Assembly (NCBI GenBank): GCA_902806575.1
Contig: CADCXD010000005.1
Coordinates: 3,658,001-3,722,000, forward strand
Direction: 5' to 3'
Length of the DNA stretch: 64,000 nucleotides
Source of the DNA: Jackrogersella multiformis
Lineage: Eukaryota; Ascomycota; Sordariomycetes; Xylariales; Hypoxylaceae
The translations under genes were made by a program, and so were the position numbers. Each line of letters opens with the position of its first letter. Within the stretch, counting starts at the first letter, position 1. Positions 1 to 10,550 of the stretch are shown here, one piece after another. The notes below the pieces were generated by a model. That model saw nothing but the letters and a program-made list of their open reading frames with translations. It did no database searches and was not told the origin of the DNA.

Positions 1-731
1 CCGATAATAGGATAAGCCATACATAAGGTGACGGATAAGGTGACACCGTTTTGACGGGACCCGGGAGTCGTTTCTCTTGTCAAACTAGTGTACAATATGT
101 AAGCTAAGGCCCACCAATCAGAATACACTATTTAGCACTAGCCACCGGCGATAAGATACCACGGTGGGCACCTAGACCTAGTGGATATGGAGATACCTAA
201 TTAAACCTGTACCCCTGACTCCTGAGCTATCCTAGGCCATGTTTACCCCACCTAATTATGTCATATCTGGAATAACTTTATCGTTCACGAACTCTTCACA
301 TTTACAACATCGAATTAAATTCAAAGTCTATATTTAAGCAAACCTGACTATGATATCTTCTTAAAAGTGGATGGTCTAAACTTAAGAAACACATATACCA
401 CATTCATCTAATACGAGAGATCTTCAACAATGGCCACAACATGAGGTTGTTCCACCCCAATGAAGTCAAATTGTCGTGGAGGATATCCAAACAGAGCCAC
501 TCCGTATTCCGGTGATACTACTCGGTACCTAGGTAGGTAAGGTCTTATGTTGTTGGCAATTGTATTTTAGTTTACGCAGCATCATTCATTTTCAAACCAA
601 GGCTCCTCGCTATACCTTCTACTAGACATAACGGACCATATCGCATTCCAATTTACCCCAACTATATCTCAACTCACCACTCATCTTCTCCCCTATCCCT
701 TACCCCTATCCCCCACCCCCTCACCCATCAC
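1..731. other. Intergenic, left edge
   Basis: No gene is supported here. The sequence is AT-rich with stops in all frames. It holds one copy of the TACCTAGGTA palindrome at 526-535. A pyrimidine-rich stretch at about 680-750 lies just past the 3' end of the decarboxylase gene and may be part of its 3' untranslated region. Confidence 0.6.
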
Positions 732-2397
732 TCATCTCCCCTTCACAACGGCAACCTGCCCTCTGACCGGTACATTCTCCTGCCGCCCCACCGTCGGGAA
801 CCCATCGACGGGCACGCCGGCGCGGAACAGCAGGCAGTGCGACGACCCGCCGAAGTGGAACATGCCCAGCTGCTCGCCCTTGCGCACCGCCTGGCCCTGG
901 CCCACCGTGATCTCGCACGTGCTCACCTCGTCCATGCCCACGCCCACGAACGCCATCAGCCCGATCGCCGGGTTGTCCGCCTGGATGAAGATCACCGCGC
1001 GCGTCGCCAGCGCCGTCAGGTACCCCTGCGCCACGCTGATGCCGCGCGTGTCGATCTCGCCCGAGCCCGAGCCGTAGTTCCCCGCCGTGCCTTCGAAGAG
1101 TGGCTCGCTGAAGTACGTCCCGTCCTTGACGAAGGCCCGCACGATGCGCCCCGACACCGGCGAGTGCCAGCGGTGGTACGACAGCGCCGACAGGAAGGCC
1201 TGGTACACCGTCGCCCCGTCGAACTGCGCCGCGAGCGGGTCGTGCCCCAGCATGTCCAGCACCGAGTACGGCTGGCTCTTGATCCAGAACCGGTCGCGCA
1301 GCTTGGCGTGCCGCGCTACGTTGTATACTTTCGACTCGCACGCGTTGGCTACCACGTTGTCGTCGTCGGGGGACGCTACCGGGCGCGCGTCCGAGTTGAG
1401 TTGGCGCGTGAAGAAATCTGGGCCGGACGTTGTTAGGTGCGGCAAGAAAAAGGGGAAGGAAGAACGCGTGTGGCTCATTTTTATTCGTCTAGGGTGTTCA
1501 CTTACCATCCCAGGAGGTGAAGCCGTAGTGCTTCGACGAGGAGTCGCAGACGTACATGTCCTCGAACCTGTGGGACGTCCTCAGCGGCCCATTGGCAACC
1601 TCCATTACATCCTTGATGGCGTGCTCGGAGAACCAGCCTTGCTTGTGAGACCCAAGGACCTCGGCTGATTTCGGTGACTGGGAATCGAGTGATTGATATC
1701 AGACAAGGGGTTTCTTTATGAACGACAACTTCTGGGATTCGGTGGCTTACCTTTAGGAACTTGCCCCATTCATTCAAGATCTTCTTCATCATCTTGTTGA
1801 CCTCCGGATCTAAAAACGCAGCATGGCCACTATAGAGGGGTCAGTCAGTGTTCTTATTTTCACCTTTCAAATAAGTTGAGATTCTGACCTGGGTGTAGCC
1901 ATCACGTAGTCAAAGATCCCCACCATAGGTACGCCAACCATACCAACGCCAAACGCAGCATCGGTCCACTGGGGAGCCTGGGTGAAGATATGATTGAGCA
2001 CAGCCAGCATGTGCCGATAGTCCCGAATCTGCTTCTTCGTGCCAGTCGGGTCGTTGTAGTACGGCTTCTTGAGCGGGATCTCCTCCCACATCTGGTTAAA
2101 GTACATGTAGATTCGCGAGTTTCCTTCGATGAGCCTCTTGAAGTCTTGAAGGACGGGGATCAGCTCCCTCTTTCCCGCCTTGTCGACATGTTCGATTTGG
2201 GTCTTGAGCCATTCGTGTTGGATACGATGGTCCGAAGGAAGCCAGGCACCGTGTCTGTAAAGGAGAGTTAGTTGTTGGTACCAGCGACTGGTCCCTAAGA
2301 CACCATATTTCCAAAGTTGGTATTGCTTTTAGTCTACTAACCTATGGACGCGATGTTCCTGGGGAATATCGTGTTCGTCGCCGTGCTGGTGAACCAT
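732..2397 (-). CDS. PsiD-like / phosphatidylserine decarboxylase-family enzyme
   Basis: Five exons: 2397-2342, 2254-1889, 1829-1751, 1677-1506, 1417-732. Joined they give 452 aa. Residues ~1-170 resemble the N-terminal domain found in PsiD-type tryptophan decarboxylases and their fungal relatives. Residues ~215-452 are the phosphatidylserine decarboxylase fold, with SWDDFFTR at the exon 4/5 join, YHRWHSPVSG around a conserved His, and GGSSHC near residue 412. In this family a Ser in the (G)GS(S/T) motif is where the proenzyme cleaves itself to make the pyruvoyl group. No mitochondrial signal or membrane anchor is visible at the N-terminus, unlike true Psd1. The substrate is therefore more likely an amino acid (PsiD decarboxylates tryptophan) than phosphatidylserine, but this is inference. 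The start ATG was chosen because MVHQHGDEH leads straight into the conserved domain. It lies upstream of, and on the same strand as, the Zn2Cys6 regulator. Confidence 0.85.
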
Positions 2398-3550
2398 CTT
2401 GGATTATATTGGGACTTAAACACTAACTTTCTAACAAAATACTCGATGTGGATAAATATCTACTCCAGGAACGGTTCCTGAATTGCCAAGAATGCTGGTC
2501 TCTCAAAGCGTTTATATACTATCGAGATGCGGGGTATGGATTAAGGAAGTACAGAAGACCATCATACGAGAGTTCAAAAGCGCAATGATGAATCATGATG
2601 TAATGATTGTGCGGAACTTCTCAACTGCAGGGCGATCAGTAAGGACCCTAATAAGGGGGGATTGGGTTATAATGTGTGCACACCCCCTGACAACCAGAGG
2701 TAAAGGTATTTAGGTTTCCAACAGTAACTAGCCACCTAGTCATTCGATGATTTTTCTCGGATCTAGTTGAGGAGTCAAAGTATCTTGTGTTGCTGTCAAA
2801 ATAGGTTGTTTTTCATTAAGACAGGTGTCAATGATGCAGCATTTTGTGTCAAGATGACCAAAATTGTGTGGCAACCACCTCATTAGTACTACTCTTCTAA
2901 GTTTTGAATAGCAATCTATTAATGATACATAGTTCACGAAGTCCTTGGTACTTTGGTAGTTGATATTGCATCTCGAACAAGCGACACGGTGGGAAAATGT
3001 CCTATAATGATGTATCACATTAGGTACGTAGTTTCCATTGGCCAAATTCTCCTGAACAATAGGAGACTTGCTATTAGGGAGAGATTCTCATGGCGGGGCT
3101 GGTGCATCTATTCTTTTCAATTGTTTAATATGCTGGACCAACAAGTGTAAAAGCGACAGAACGTTTCCTAGTCCCCGTAAACCCGTTAGTATGACCATAT
3201 ACACTCATCAAAGCGACATATAGATCTCCCATCCCGCTCTCCTCATGGGAGTTGGAAGTTCAGATGAAACCTTGTTCTCGGTAACCCGCCGAGAAGACTT
3301 TAGGTAAACCTTCGTTTCGCCTCAGTGGCCATGTTGAACCCCGAGAAGAAAGTTGCGAAGCATGCATGGTTCGGACAAGCGAATGTGCGTGATAGGTAAT
3401 ACCGGGTGTCCCCTCAGTAGTCCTCAAGGTGGCGAGCTGCTTCAAAAGGATACTTTAATCCAAGTTCCGACTTGGAAAATGCTATTGCGATGAGGATCTC
3501 CAAATCCGACACTTAACTTCGCTAACTAGGTAACGTTTTAAATACTTTCA
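2398..3550. other. Intergenic with structured, possibly decayed sequence
   Basis: No intact gene is seen. The first ~700 nt are AT-rich and full of stops. From about 3130 to 3470 the base composition becomes more even and the DNA contains strong perfect hairpins (described separately). An open stretch at 2740-3045 on the minus strand has no recognisable domain and no supported start. Confidence 0.5.
3226..3295 (+). other. Two perfect hairpins in an RNA-like segment
   Basis: CTCCCAT at 3226-3232 pairs with ATGGGAG at 3245-3251 (7 bp, 12-nt loop). TTCTCGG at 3275-3281 pairs with CCGAGAA at 3289-3295 (7 bp, 7-nt loop). They sit in a ~330-nt block (about 3140-3470) unlike its AT-rich surroundings. 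The block gave me an impression of organellar group II intron sequence, for example the stretch around CATGCATGGTTCGG at 3361-3374. I cannot confirm this without a search. Confidence 0.25.
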
Positions 3551-6313
3551 TTAAACAGGTCGTTCCCAGTCCATGTTCTCAAGCCACTGCATGAAATCGT
3601 TATCAGGTCCCAAGAAGGGAGCCTCCATGCCGAAGTTCAGATCTGCCATAGTAGAATCCATCACACCAGGAACCTGCCAGCCATAACCCTGCGCCGACTC
3701 GTTCGCTGGAATTTCGAAACTCGCTTGGCTAGGCTGTTGATGCTGATCCTGGGGCGTAGGGGGGTCGCCGTCAGCTGGGTCTCGTTCTATGGCGTTTGGA
3801 GGACTTAGAATCTTGTCGAGTATATGAGTGATCACTTTGCGTCCCTGATCACATATACTGTAGGAACCATCGGAGGGGTCGATCGCCCCTAACCTATCTG
3901 CGAATATGGCCAAATCCTGGATCGTCTGGCTTCTAGGCAAGAGAGGAAACTTGGGATAGACCGGCTGCTGTTCTTGCTTCAAGAGCTCAACTGCGATGAC
4001 TCCCGCACTCCGCAGACCCTGCACCGCGAGGAGGGAGGCAATATCTGTTTGAAACAACGTCCCTAGATCATGACGCTGGTTCATTAACAAGATATCCTTT
4101 AAGATTAACCGTGCAATATGTATAAGCTTCTCCGAGCTCTCGCCGGCTTTGCGGATTAAGACGCGCTGGAGCAGTAGGTCGTTGGAGCGGAATGCCTGAC
4201 GGATAACGATCATGAACATGACTTCTGTGGGCGTTTTACCCTCCATTTCCATAGGCCCGTCTCGTATTTTCCGGATGAAAGGTGGCAATCTCTCGATGTG
4301 CATTTCACTCCTCCTTTGTATACTTTCTGCGCGTAGTAGGATCTCTTCGCGGGTATACTCGGCTAGAGCCAAGTCTAGTATGTCTTCTCGTTGCGGAGAG
4401 AACCCTTGCCAGGTCTTCATCCAAGTAACGCGATGTATTCTTCCGACCGTGTTGAAGCCATTCTCGTCTAGGCTAGCAAGCGCTATACTTAGCTCGTCTG
4501 CTCCGAAGACTAACTGGGAGACAGTAAGGTCTAGGGGTGGCTGGAATTTGCAGTAGCGGTGCGAGATCCGAGGGGGCCGACCTAAGAATGTTGAGATACC
4601 GATCTCTGTGCTGTAGGTCTGAGCGAAAAGTCTTTTCCGCGTCTCTGACAGAAAGAATGGAAGCCCATCTTCTGCCTTGACTCCCTGATGTAGACCCATT
4701 GCAACAGCCGCGGTTACTACCTCGCCGCACTGAGTATACGAGGCGTGACTAGTTTCGCCCTTAAGCCTTGCAGTCAGACAGAAATTCTCCACTAGCAACC
4801 AGACAAATATATCGCCCAGAGCGTCGCATTCGCGACAAAAGCTTATGCAAGCCTCCGAAATCTCGCTCATCTGTCTCGGAAACGAGGGTTGCGTGAACTG
4901 GTGTGTCTTAGAATATCGATTTAGAGGCTCAGGGGTACTAGCACATTGGCCAGCAACTGCGGCGATGAGGCCGATGACTTCCCATCGCAAGTTAGGACCA
5001 GTTGCAGAACGTGCCCACTATGGTAAGGTTAGTACTAAGCAACATGTAACAAGAATAATCAATAGTCCACTTACTTGCGTAGCCGTCGTGTTCTCGTTGA
5101 AGGGGACTTGGGTCTGCGTGTTGCGCCAAATTAACCCGCAGAGCCGGCGAATCTTTTCAGGATTCTGCTCTCTTAACTGTGTATCTAGTATTAGCATTTC
5201 GCATAATATGTTTCCCCTATTTCCTTTCTTCATTATTTTCCATAGTAATCGAAAGAATGTGGGGGATAGTCTCAGCTGGTGGTATTCTCATACGTACAAC
5301 ATCTCCATGGTGAGGCCAAAGACCCCAAAGCCACTCTTTCATGATAGGCTCTATGCACACGCAGCTTTCATCCTCGTATACTTCGTACCAGCGTGACACA
5401 AGACGAATAAGCATGGAATTGTCTTTCAAGAAGGCAAGGACTTTACATCCTTGTGCTATCCGATCGTGCGACAGCTTGACCTTCTGAACGTGAGAAGATT
5501 CTAGACCGGGGCCGGAGACACCGGAGCTGCCCAGGCCGTCTTCAAAAATAGAAATATAGGATGTTTCTCCAAGGAAGCCTTGATTCCCAGTATGCCTGGT
5601 GAATTCATCCCGGGGATGCAATGGCGGAGCGGATGCCGCTCGGTGGACCTCGCGTGTTACTATTTCAGTAGGGTGTAGTAATGAGGTCTGAGGTGTGAGA
5701 AAGCTGAGGGATTCTTCACTTGGTGTCTCAATGGACTGAGCAGCAACTACAGAACCTTCACTTGTTTTAGATGTCAACGGAGTTAGGGGAGTAGTATCCT
5801 TTCCACTCATACGCTTCTATTTACAAGCGGTTGTTAGTCTGGCTCATTTATGAGTGGCTTCAAATATACTCGACGAGCGCTACTTGTTATCACCCAACTC
5901 ACCTGAGTTAGGGGGCTTGGATGGTAGATACACTGATCGACACATCGCCTCCTGACGCATCTTCCGCATGCCGGGACAACATGATCGCACCTCAGCTTAG
6001 ATCGTCTACATGGTTCACACGATCTAGATAATATAGACAGCAAGGGGACAAGACTGAACTCCCAGCTCGCAAGGTACATAGTATGAGGATAGTGTCCAAC
6101 TTTGTACCATGCGTACTAGAGAATTTAGACTCGATCCCGAGGTGCCTCTGAAAGTAAGCTTGGGTAGGCTGGGAGTAAGGTATAGAATGCGAGTGGAAGT
6201 AAAAATGCATACTGCAGTTTCCCATTGCGCCTATATTTTCCTGTCAAAGAACGGGTTGAAGATGGTGTTTGTAAGTCTATTATCTGGCCGCCAGGAGGTT
6301 GCTGTGGATCCAT
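3551..6313 (-). CDS. Zn2Cys6 fungal transcription factor
   Basis: Five exons: 6313-6213, 6023-5903, 5816-5298, 5176-5075, 5017-3551. Joined they give 769 aa. The binuclear zinc cluster spans residues 36-65 with spacing C-x2-C-x6-C-x6-C-x2-C-x8-C, preceded by basic residues (RRNGK) as usual. Residues ~330-600 match the fungal-specific transcription factor (middle homology) domain, including LRWEVIG and LGRPPRISHRYC. The C-terminus is acidic and aromatic (FMQWLENMDWE), like an activation region. The first exon was placed at MDPQQPPGG because the join CA|A restores a typical arm leading into the cluster; an ATG at 6079 would give a poor N-terminus. The third intron (5297-5177) ends after a GCTAATAC branch site. 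It probably acts in the nucleus on CGG-containing sites. It may control the left-hand genes; control of the distant PKS cluster is only a possibility. Confidence 0.85.
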
Positions 6314-7574
6314 CCCCAGAGGTTCGGAATCAAGTTAGAGTCTATAGAAGGTATCGGAGTTGATGGACCAAGACAGAACCTCAAGTGCGGCTCTACCTAG
6401 GTAACTATAGTAATCGATTCGTAATTTGTCTCCTTGCAAGTGTTGTTTGTTGTAAGTTTATGGATGAGAGAGAGAGGAAGAAACGGGGTAGTAATGAACT
6501 CCGACTTCTCTTAGGCGCTGATTGGTTGAAGAGCGTCTTTCGGATTTCGGCATATTGACAGAATAGGCATCTCGGTCATCTTAAATGTTAGTGCTACTGA
6601 TTTCTTATTAGTCCGTAGTTACCAGCCTATTAAGTCGAAGAGCCTCTCACATGTTACCTTCGATATTCATATGGATTTTATGAAAGCGAAGTGCGGTTGC
6701 TCGCAATGCCTGTTGTGTTATGGTCATCAGGCATCCCGATACCAATAGGTACGTTATTTGTTAAGAGGCGCTCTATTCGAGGTCTTCCATTTAATATGTG
6801 GCGTTAACCCAGGCGCTTTTCTATCCCGTCCGTCTCGGTGTTAGCTTTAACTTACCTACTCACGAATTCATCGGTGCCGCTCAGTGTGCACACGCTACTA
6901 GGTTAACACCATTGACAAAATTTTCTAATGGTAAACTCATCGTGATCGAGTGGACAGTTTTGCAGATAATTTTGATAGAGCATCCTGGGACGGGCCATGG
7001 AGCATCATGAAGAAATGCTGACCTATGGGTTATGGAGCTATGGCGTGAAATTCGATACAGATCATTGAGATGAGGTCACCACCAGAAACGCATTTTTACT
7101 TCAGCTTGGACAACTATGTAATATTTAGATCGCCACGTGGAATTATATCCGGAGGGAACCATCCAGCCGCTGCAGCCGCCGTCAGCCTGAGCCTGCAGCA
7201 TCGAAATGTGAGTAATTGTATTATTTTGTCTTACTCAATATTGGAGGATTCGCCTGAGGGATTCTCCGGGAGGAGCACCAAGGTGTTTATGTCATCAATA
7301 ATACACTGATGAGGCAATGCTGCAGTGTAACACAGTGAGTGATCCTTTTGGAGAATCCTTTATCAAATAGGTACGTAAGTAGGTATTATCAAATATTACA
7401 TGCAGGTGTAAACGAATACAACAGGATATCTTCGACGTCAAGTCACATCGTCACTAGTGCTTCTGGTCATATAGGAATCGTCAAACATATCTTCTAATTT
7501 CGCTTTCAAACGTACGAATCGTGAGCATATCTCATAGTCTATAGGTAGTATATAGGAGAAGGGAATTTATAAAT
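6314..7574. other. Intergenic
   Basis: No supported gene. Open stretches here are short, lack splice-compatible extensions and match nothing I recognise. One TACCTAGGTA palindrome lies at 6394-6403. The region holds the promoter of the regulator and the 3' flank of the UbiA gene. Confidence 0.55.
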
Positions 7575-8642
7575 TCAAAAGCTTGGCCCGAGGAGCACGT
7601 ATTCGGAGAGCAATCCTCCCGCAATAGCGCCCCCTGCCAACCAGAACCCGTACCTAAACCACCACCAGCAGCTCGCCGAGTCCTTGAGCTCAACATTCGC
7701 GATCATAGCGCCTAGCGAGAGCAAAGAGCCTCCAGCGGCGATCACGTGGAACGGGACACCCATATTCAGTATATTCCCGCACGTGTAGAGTAGCGCGATC
7801 ATGCAGCCGAGCAGCAACCAGAGAAACGGCTTCGTCTGGTCCTTGAGTAGGACGGCGATACTCTTCAGCCCCACCTTAATGTCGTCCTTCACGTCCTGGT
7901 GTGCGTAGATGGAGTCGTAGATGACCGTCCAGAATATGGACGCGAGGAAGAGGCACGCCGTCGACGGCTCGACCCAGAACAGTTGTCTCCACTCAGATTC
8001 ACCCCCAAAGGGTCCTCCGGCAAAGGGTTTTAGGCCCATTGCGCAAGAGCCCATTATTATCCCCCAAGCTAAGCAGAACCCGAGCACCAACTGCGCAAAA
8101 TTGGTATGTCGTTTCGCCCAGGGATAGTAGCATGTTCCAATGATGTTAGGAACAGCGTATATCGCGCTTCCGCTGGGCATCAGGGGCAAGAATAAGGCCG
8201 CGCCGATGGCCTGCGCAGCTGTGAAGACGAATGCGGCGCGAGGGGTGATGGCCCCCCGGGGGATAGGCCGCTTGCTCGTGCGGGCGATGGACTTGTCGAT
8301 GGGCGCGTCGATGAGGTCGTTCCAGCCGTGGGCAGCGTTCGAGAAGAAGAAGCTACCGCCAAACATGATAACACCCACGCGGAGGACCTGGGACACGGGC
8401 GACCGCTGGATGATGGCCGCGAGGATGATACCGAAGAAGTGCGGGAAGTAGATCAGGAAGAGAGCTGCGGGCGGGCTCAGGCGTGCTAGCTGGACGTAGG
8501 GAACCCACGACGAGGGCAGACGGCCTACCCAGCCGCCGGCATGCCCGCCGCCATACTGCTGTGCGAGAGCATTGTTTTGGAAGGCCGCCGCCTCCTCCTC
8601 CTCAGCCGATCGTTGGCTTTCGTTGGCGGTTTTACCGTTCAT
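7575..8642 (-). CDS. UbiA-type aromatic prenyltransferase
   Basis: Intronless, 355 aa, integral membrane protein with about eight to nine hydrophobic segments. It carries both Asp-rich motifs of the UbiA family: NDLIDAPID at residues 108-116 and DSIYAHQDVKDD at 243-254. These bind the prenyl diphosphate through Mg2+. Family members move a prenyl chain to an aromatic acid: 4-hydroxybenzoate for COQ2, or orsellinic-type acids in fungal meroterpenoid pathways. The N-terminus is short, acidic and Gln/Ala-rich, with no mitochondrial presequence, which argues against ubiquinone synthesis and for a secondary pathway. It lies on the same strand as the regulator and decarboxylase but over 35 kb from the PKS. 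A link to that cluster is possible but not shown. Confidence 0.88.
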   Translation of the reverse strand: MNGKTANESQRSAEEEEAAAFQNNALAQQYGGGHAGGWVGRLPSSWVPYVQLARLSPPAALFLIYFPHFFGIILAAIIQRSPVSQVLRVGVIMFGGSFFFSNAAHGWNDLIDAPIDKSIARTSKRPIPRGAITPRAAFVFTAAQAIGAALFLPLMPSGSAIYAVPNIIGTCYYPWAKRHTNFAQLVLGFCLAWGIIMGSCAMGLKPFAGGPFGGESEWRQLFWVEPSTACLFLASIFWTVIYDSIYAHQDVKDDIKVGLKSIAVLLKDQTKPFLWLLLGCMIALLYTCGNILNMGVPFHVIAAGGSLLSLGAMIANVELKDSASCWWWFRYGFWLAGGAIAGGLLSEYVLLGPSF

Positions 8643-10550
8643 GGTGGCAAGAGCTGATGGAAGGAGCCCGGAAGGATGGGATGAGTGTTGAACAGTAACG
8701 AGGCATTTTCCTTTTCGTTCTTTCTGAGAGATAAGCCTGAATGCGATGAAACCGCTTATATCATTTTTACGACTTAATCATACATAGTCCTACCTGGTGC
8801 CGGAAACGCTAGTCAGAATAGTCTAGTAGGCTATCAAGGATGTTGATAAATAGGAGCCGTGGCCACCATCCGACATGTGAGTCCTGCATCCTTCACCCCA
8901 CATGTGCAGATATCTCGTTGATCGTCGAGAGCACCCCTGGGTAGCTTGGCGTCGTTGCTGTCACCGAGTTACCCATAGCGTCAACAGGAATCGAACCTGA
9001 ACTTGCTAATAAGTGGAATCTAGGCGGGCGACGGGAGGCTCACAATAAGCTTGATACGCTTACCGTGGGATCGGGTCGACCTAAATAGAGGAGCCAATCA
9101 TGAGCGGCTTGTAGGGAGAGAACAGTATCAAATCGTCAGTCCGTCCATCAGCCCGTCTGACAATACAATGGGCAAGGACATACTCTTCGCAATAACCTGC
9201 GGCATCACGGTGGGGAGTCGCCATTTCGGTAAGAATCTCCTAGTCTGCCTCGTCTCCGGGAATAGTAGGAGTTCTCTTCTAATGGTAACCTAAGAGTCGG
9301 TCCTTGGTCAAGCCGACAGTAGGCATTAGAGTTCTTCGGACTTGGGGTCTGTTCTACACTACAGGTGGGTACATAGTATGCGTAAGTGGGTGTCTAGAGC
9401 GTCCAAAATTGGACCAATCGGTCATCCTGTACTATGTAGTTACTCTACACTAGCTGGGAGGACTAGGTGGTGCTAGGCTATATCTGTTCATAGAGTAGTG
9501 TTGACTCTTGAGATAGATCAGATTAGGCAAGTTGTAGGGTAAAAAATTATGCTCCCAAGACTCCAGAAGTGTTTAGTCTCTGAATGGAAAAAACCTAGAC
9601 TTAGGTAAGAGAACTATACACTTGATACCCACATGAGGTGAATGCGACGGTGTGATTCTAAGCAGGGCGTTGCAATCCGGTCACACGTGTTTCAACAGGT
9701 AAACTGGACATGATCAGCCGTACCGGTCACGGCGTACCGAAATATCAGCTCTTACTCTCCAAGGAAATCCCCCACGGGCTTTTGGTTTTGTTGTATGTAA
9801 CCGTCGGGCGAGGGTATGGAACTATCATGCGGACGGAACATTCATTATATTCCGAAATCCCTGAGTCAGAATCGTCACCACACTAGCTTGCCGCCGGTAA
9901 GCCATTTCTCCTGCAGTGTATAAATAAAGATCAACGTGTGACCGAAGCCCTAACGCCTTTCAGCTCAAGCACGATTAATGCAAGCCTGAATTGAAGGTAA
10001 CGGCCGTGCCCTATTAGCTGTCGATATACTACTACGATTGCGCTAGAAATACCAGTTCCTACCGGCGTACTACTAGCTTTGCGGACTAAGACAAATTAAG
10101 CTGAACCATCAGGGGCGAAACCATGCCCCTGCCCATGTCGAGGCAGAGAGAGGCCATGATGTAAGCAGGCCTGCCGAGGCCGCCTAGCTCCTTCGAGAGA
10201 ATATCGTCGATTTCGCAAATCTATCCATGCCAAATTTATCGGGATTCATATTACAGGGTCTCAAGCCGCGATGGGAGTGCTTAATGGCTTGATCCTCCCC
10301 ATATTACTATGTTACCTCAAGATGGATACCCAGATTAGCCTTGATTTTAACCCCTTTCGTGAAGGAATAGCATAAGAAATAACAGCTCTTAGGGCTGGAC
10401 ATAGGCTCTATGAGCCTCCATATGTTATAATAAGTAGGACCAGGGTTCCTCCGGAGTCCAGATATGCTAGTCTGTTGCTTCTTCTACTAGCTACCCAACT
10501 AGCATACTAAAGCCGAGCCGGCGTGAATAGCTAGAGCGAGCAAGAAGACC
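8643..10550. other. Intergenic, divergent promoter region
   Basis: About 1.9 kb between the divergently transcribed UbiA and FAD-oxidase genes. No coding gene is supported. A tRNA T-arm-like sequence (CAGG-TTCGATT-CCTG on the minus strand) lies at about 8984-8998, but the rest of a tRNA cannot be folded around it. Confidence 0.5.

Noticed and set aside
721..1668. Long open frames on both strands over the decarboxylase last exon
   Set aside because: They are Arg/Ala-rich shadows of a GC-rich exon; only the minus-strand frame shows the family motifs.
6079..6225. Alternative N-terminal starts for the Zn2Cys6 protein (ATG at 6079 or 6225)
   Set aside because: The start at 6313 with a 189-nt intron gives the basic arm normally seen before the zinc cluster; the others give atypical hydrophobic or unrelated leaders.
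7575..8642. UbiA gene as housekeeping COQ2
   Set aside because: No mitochondrial presequence and a pathway-like setting; however, this is not excluded, only judged less likely.
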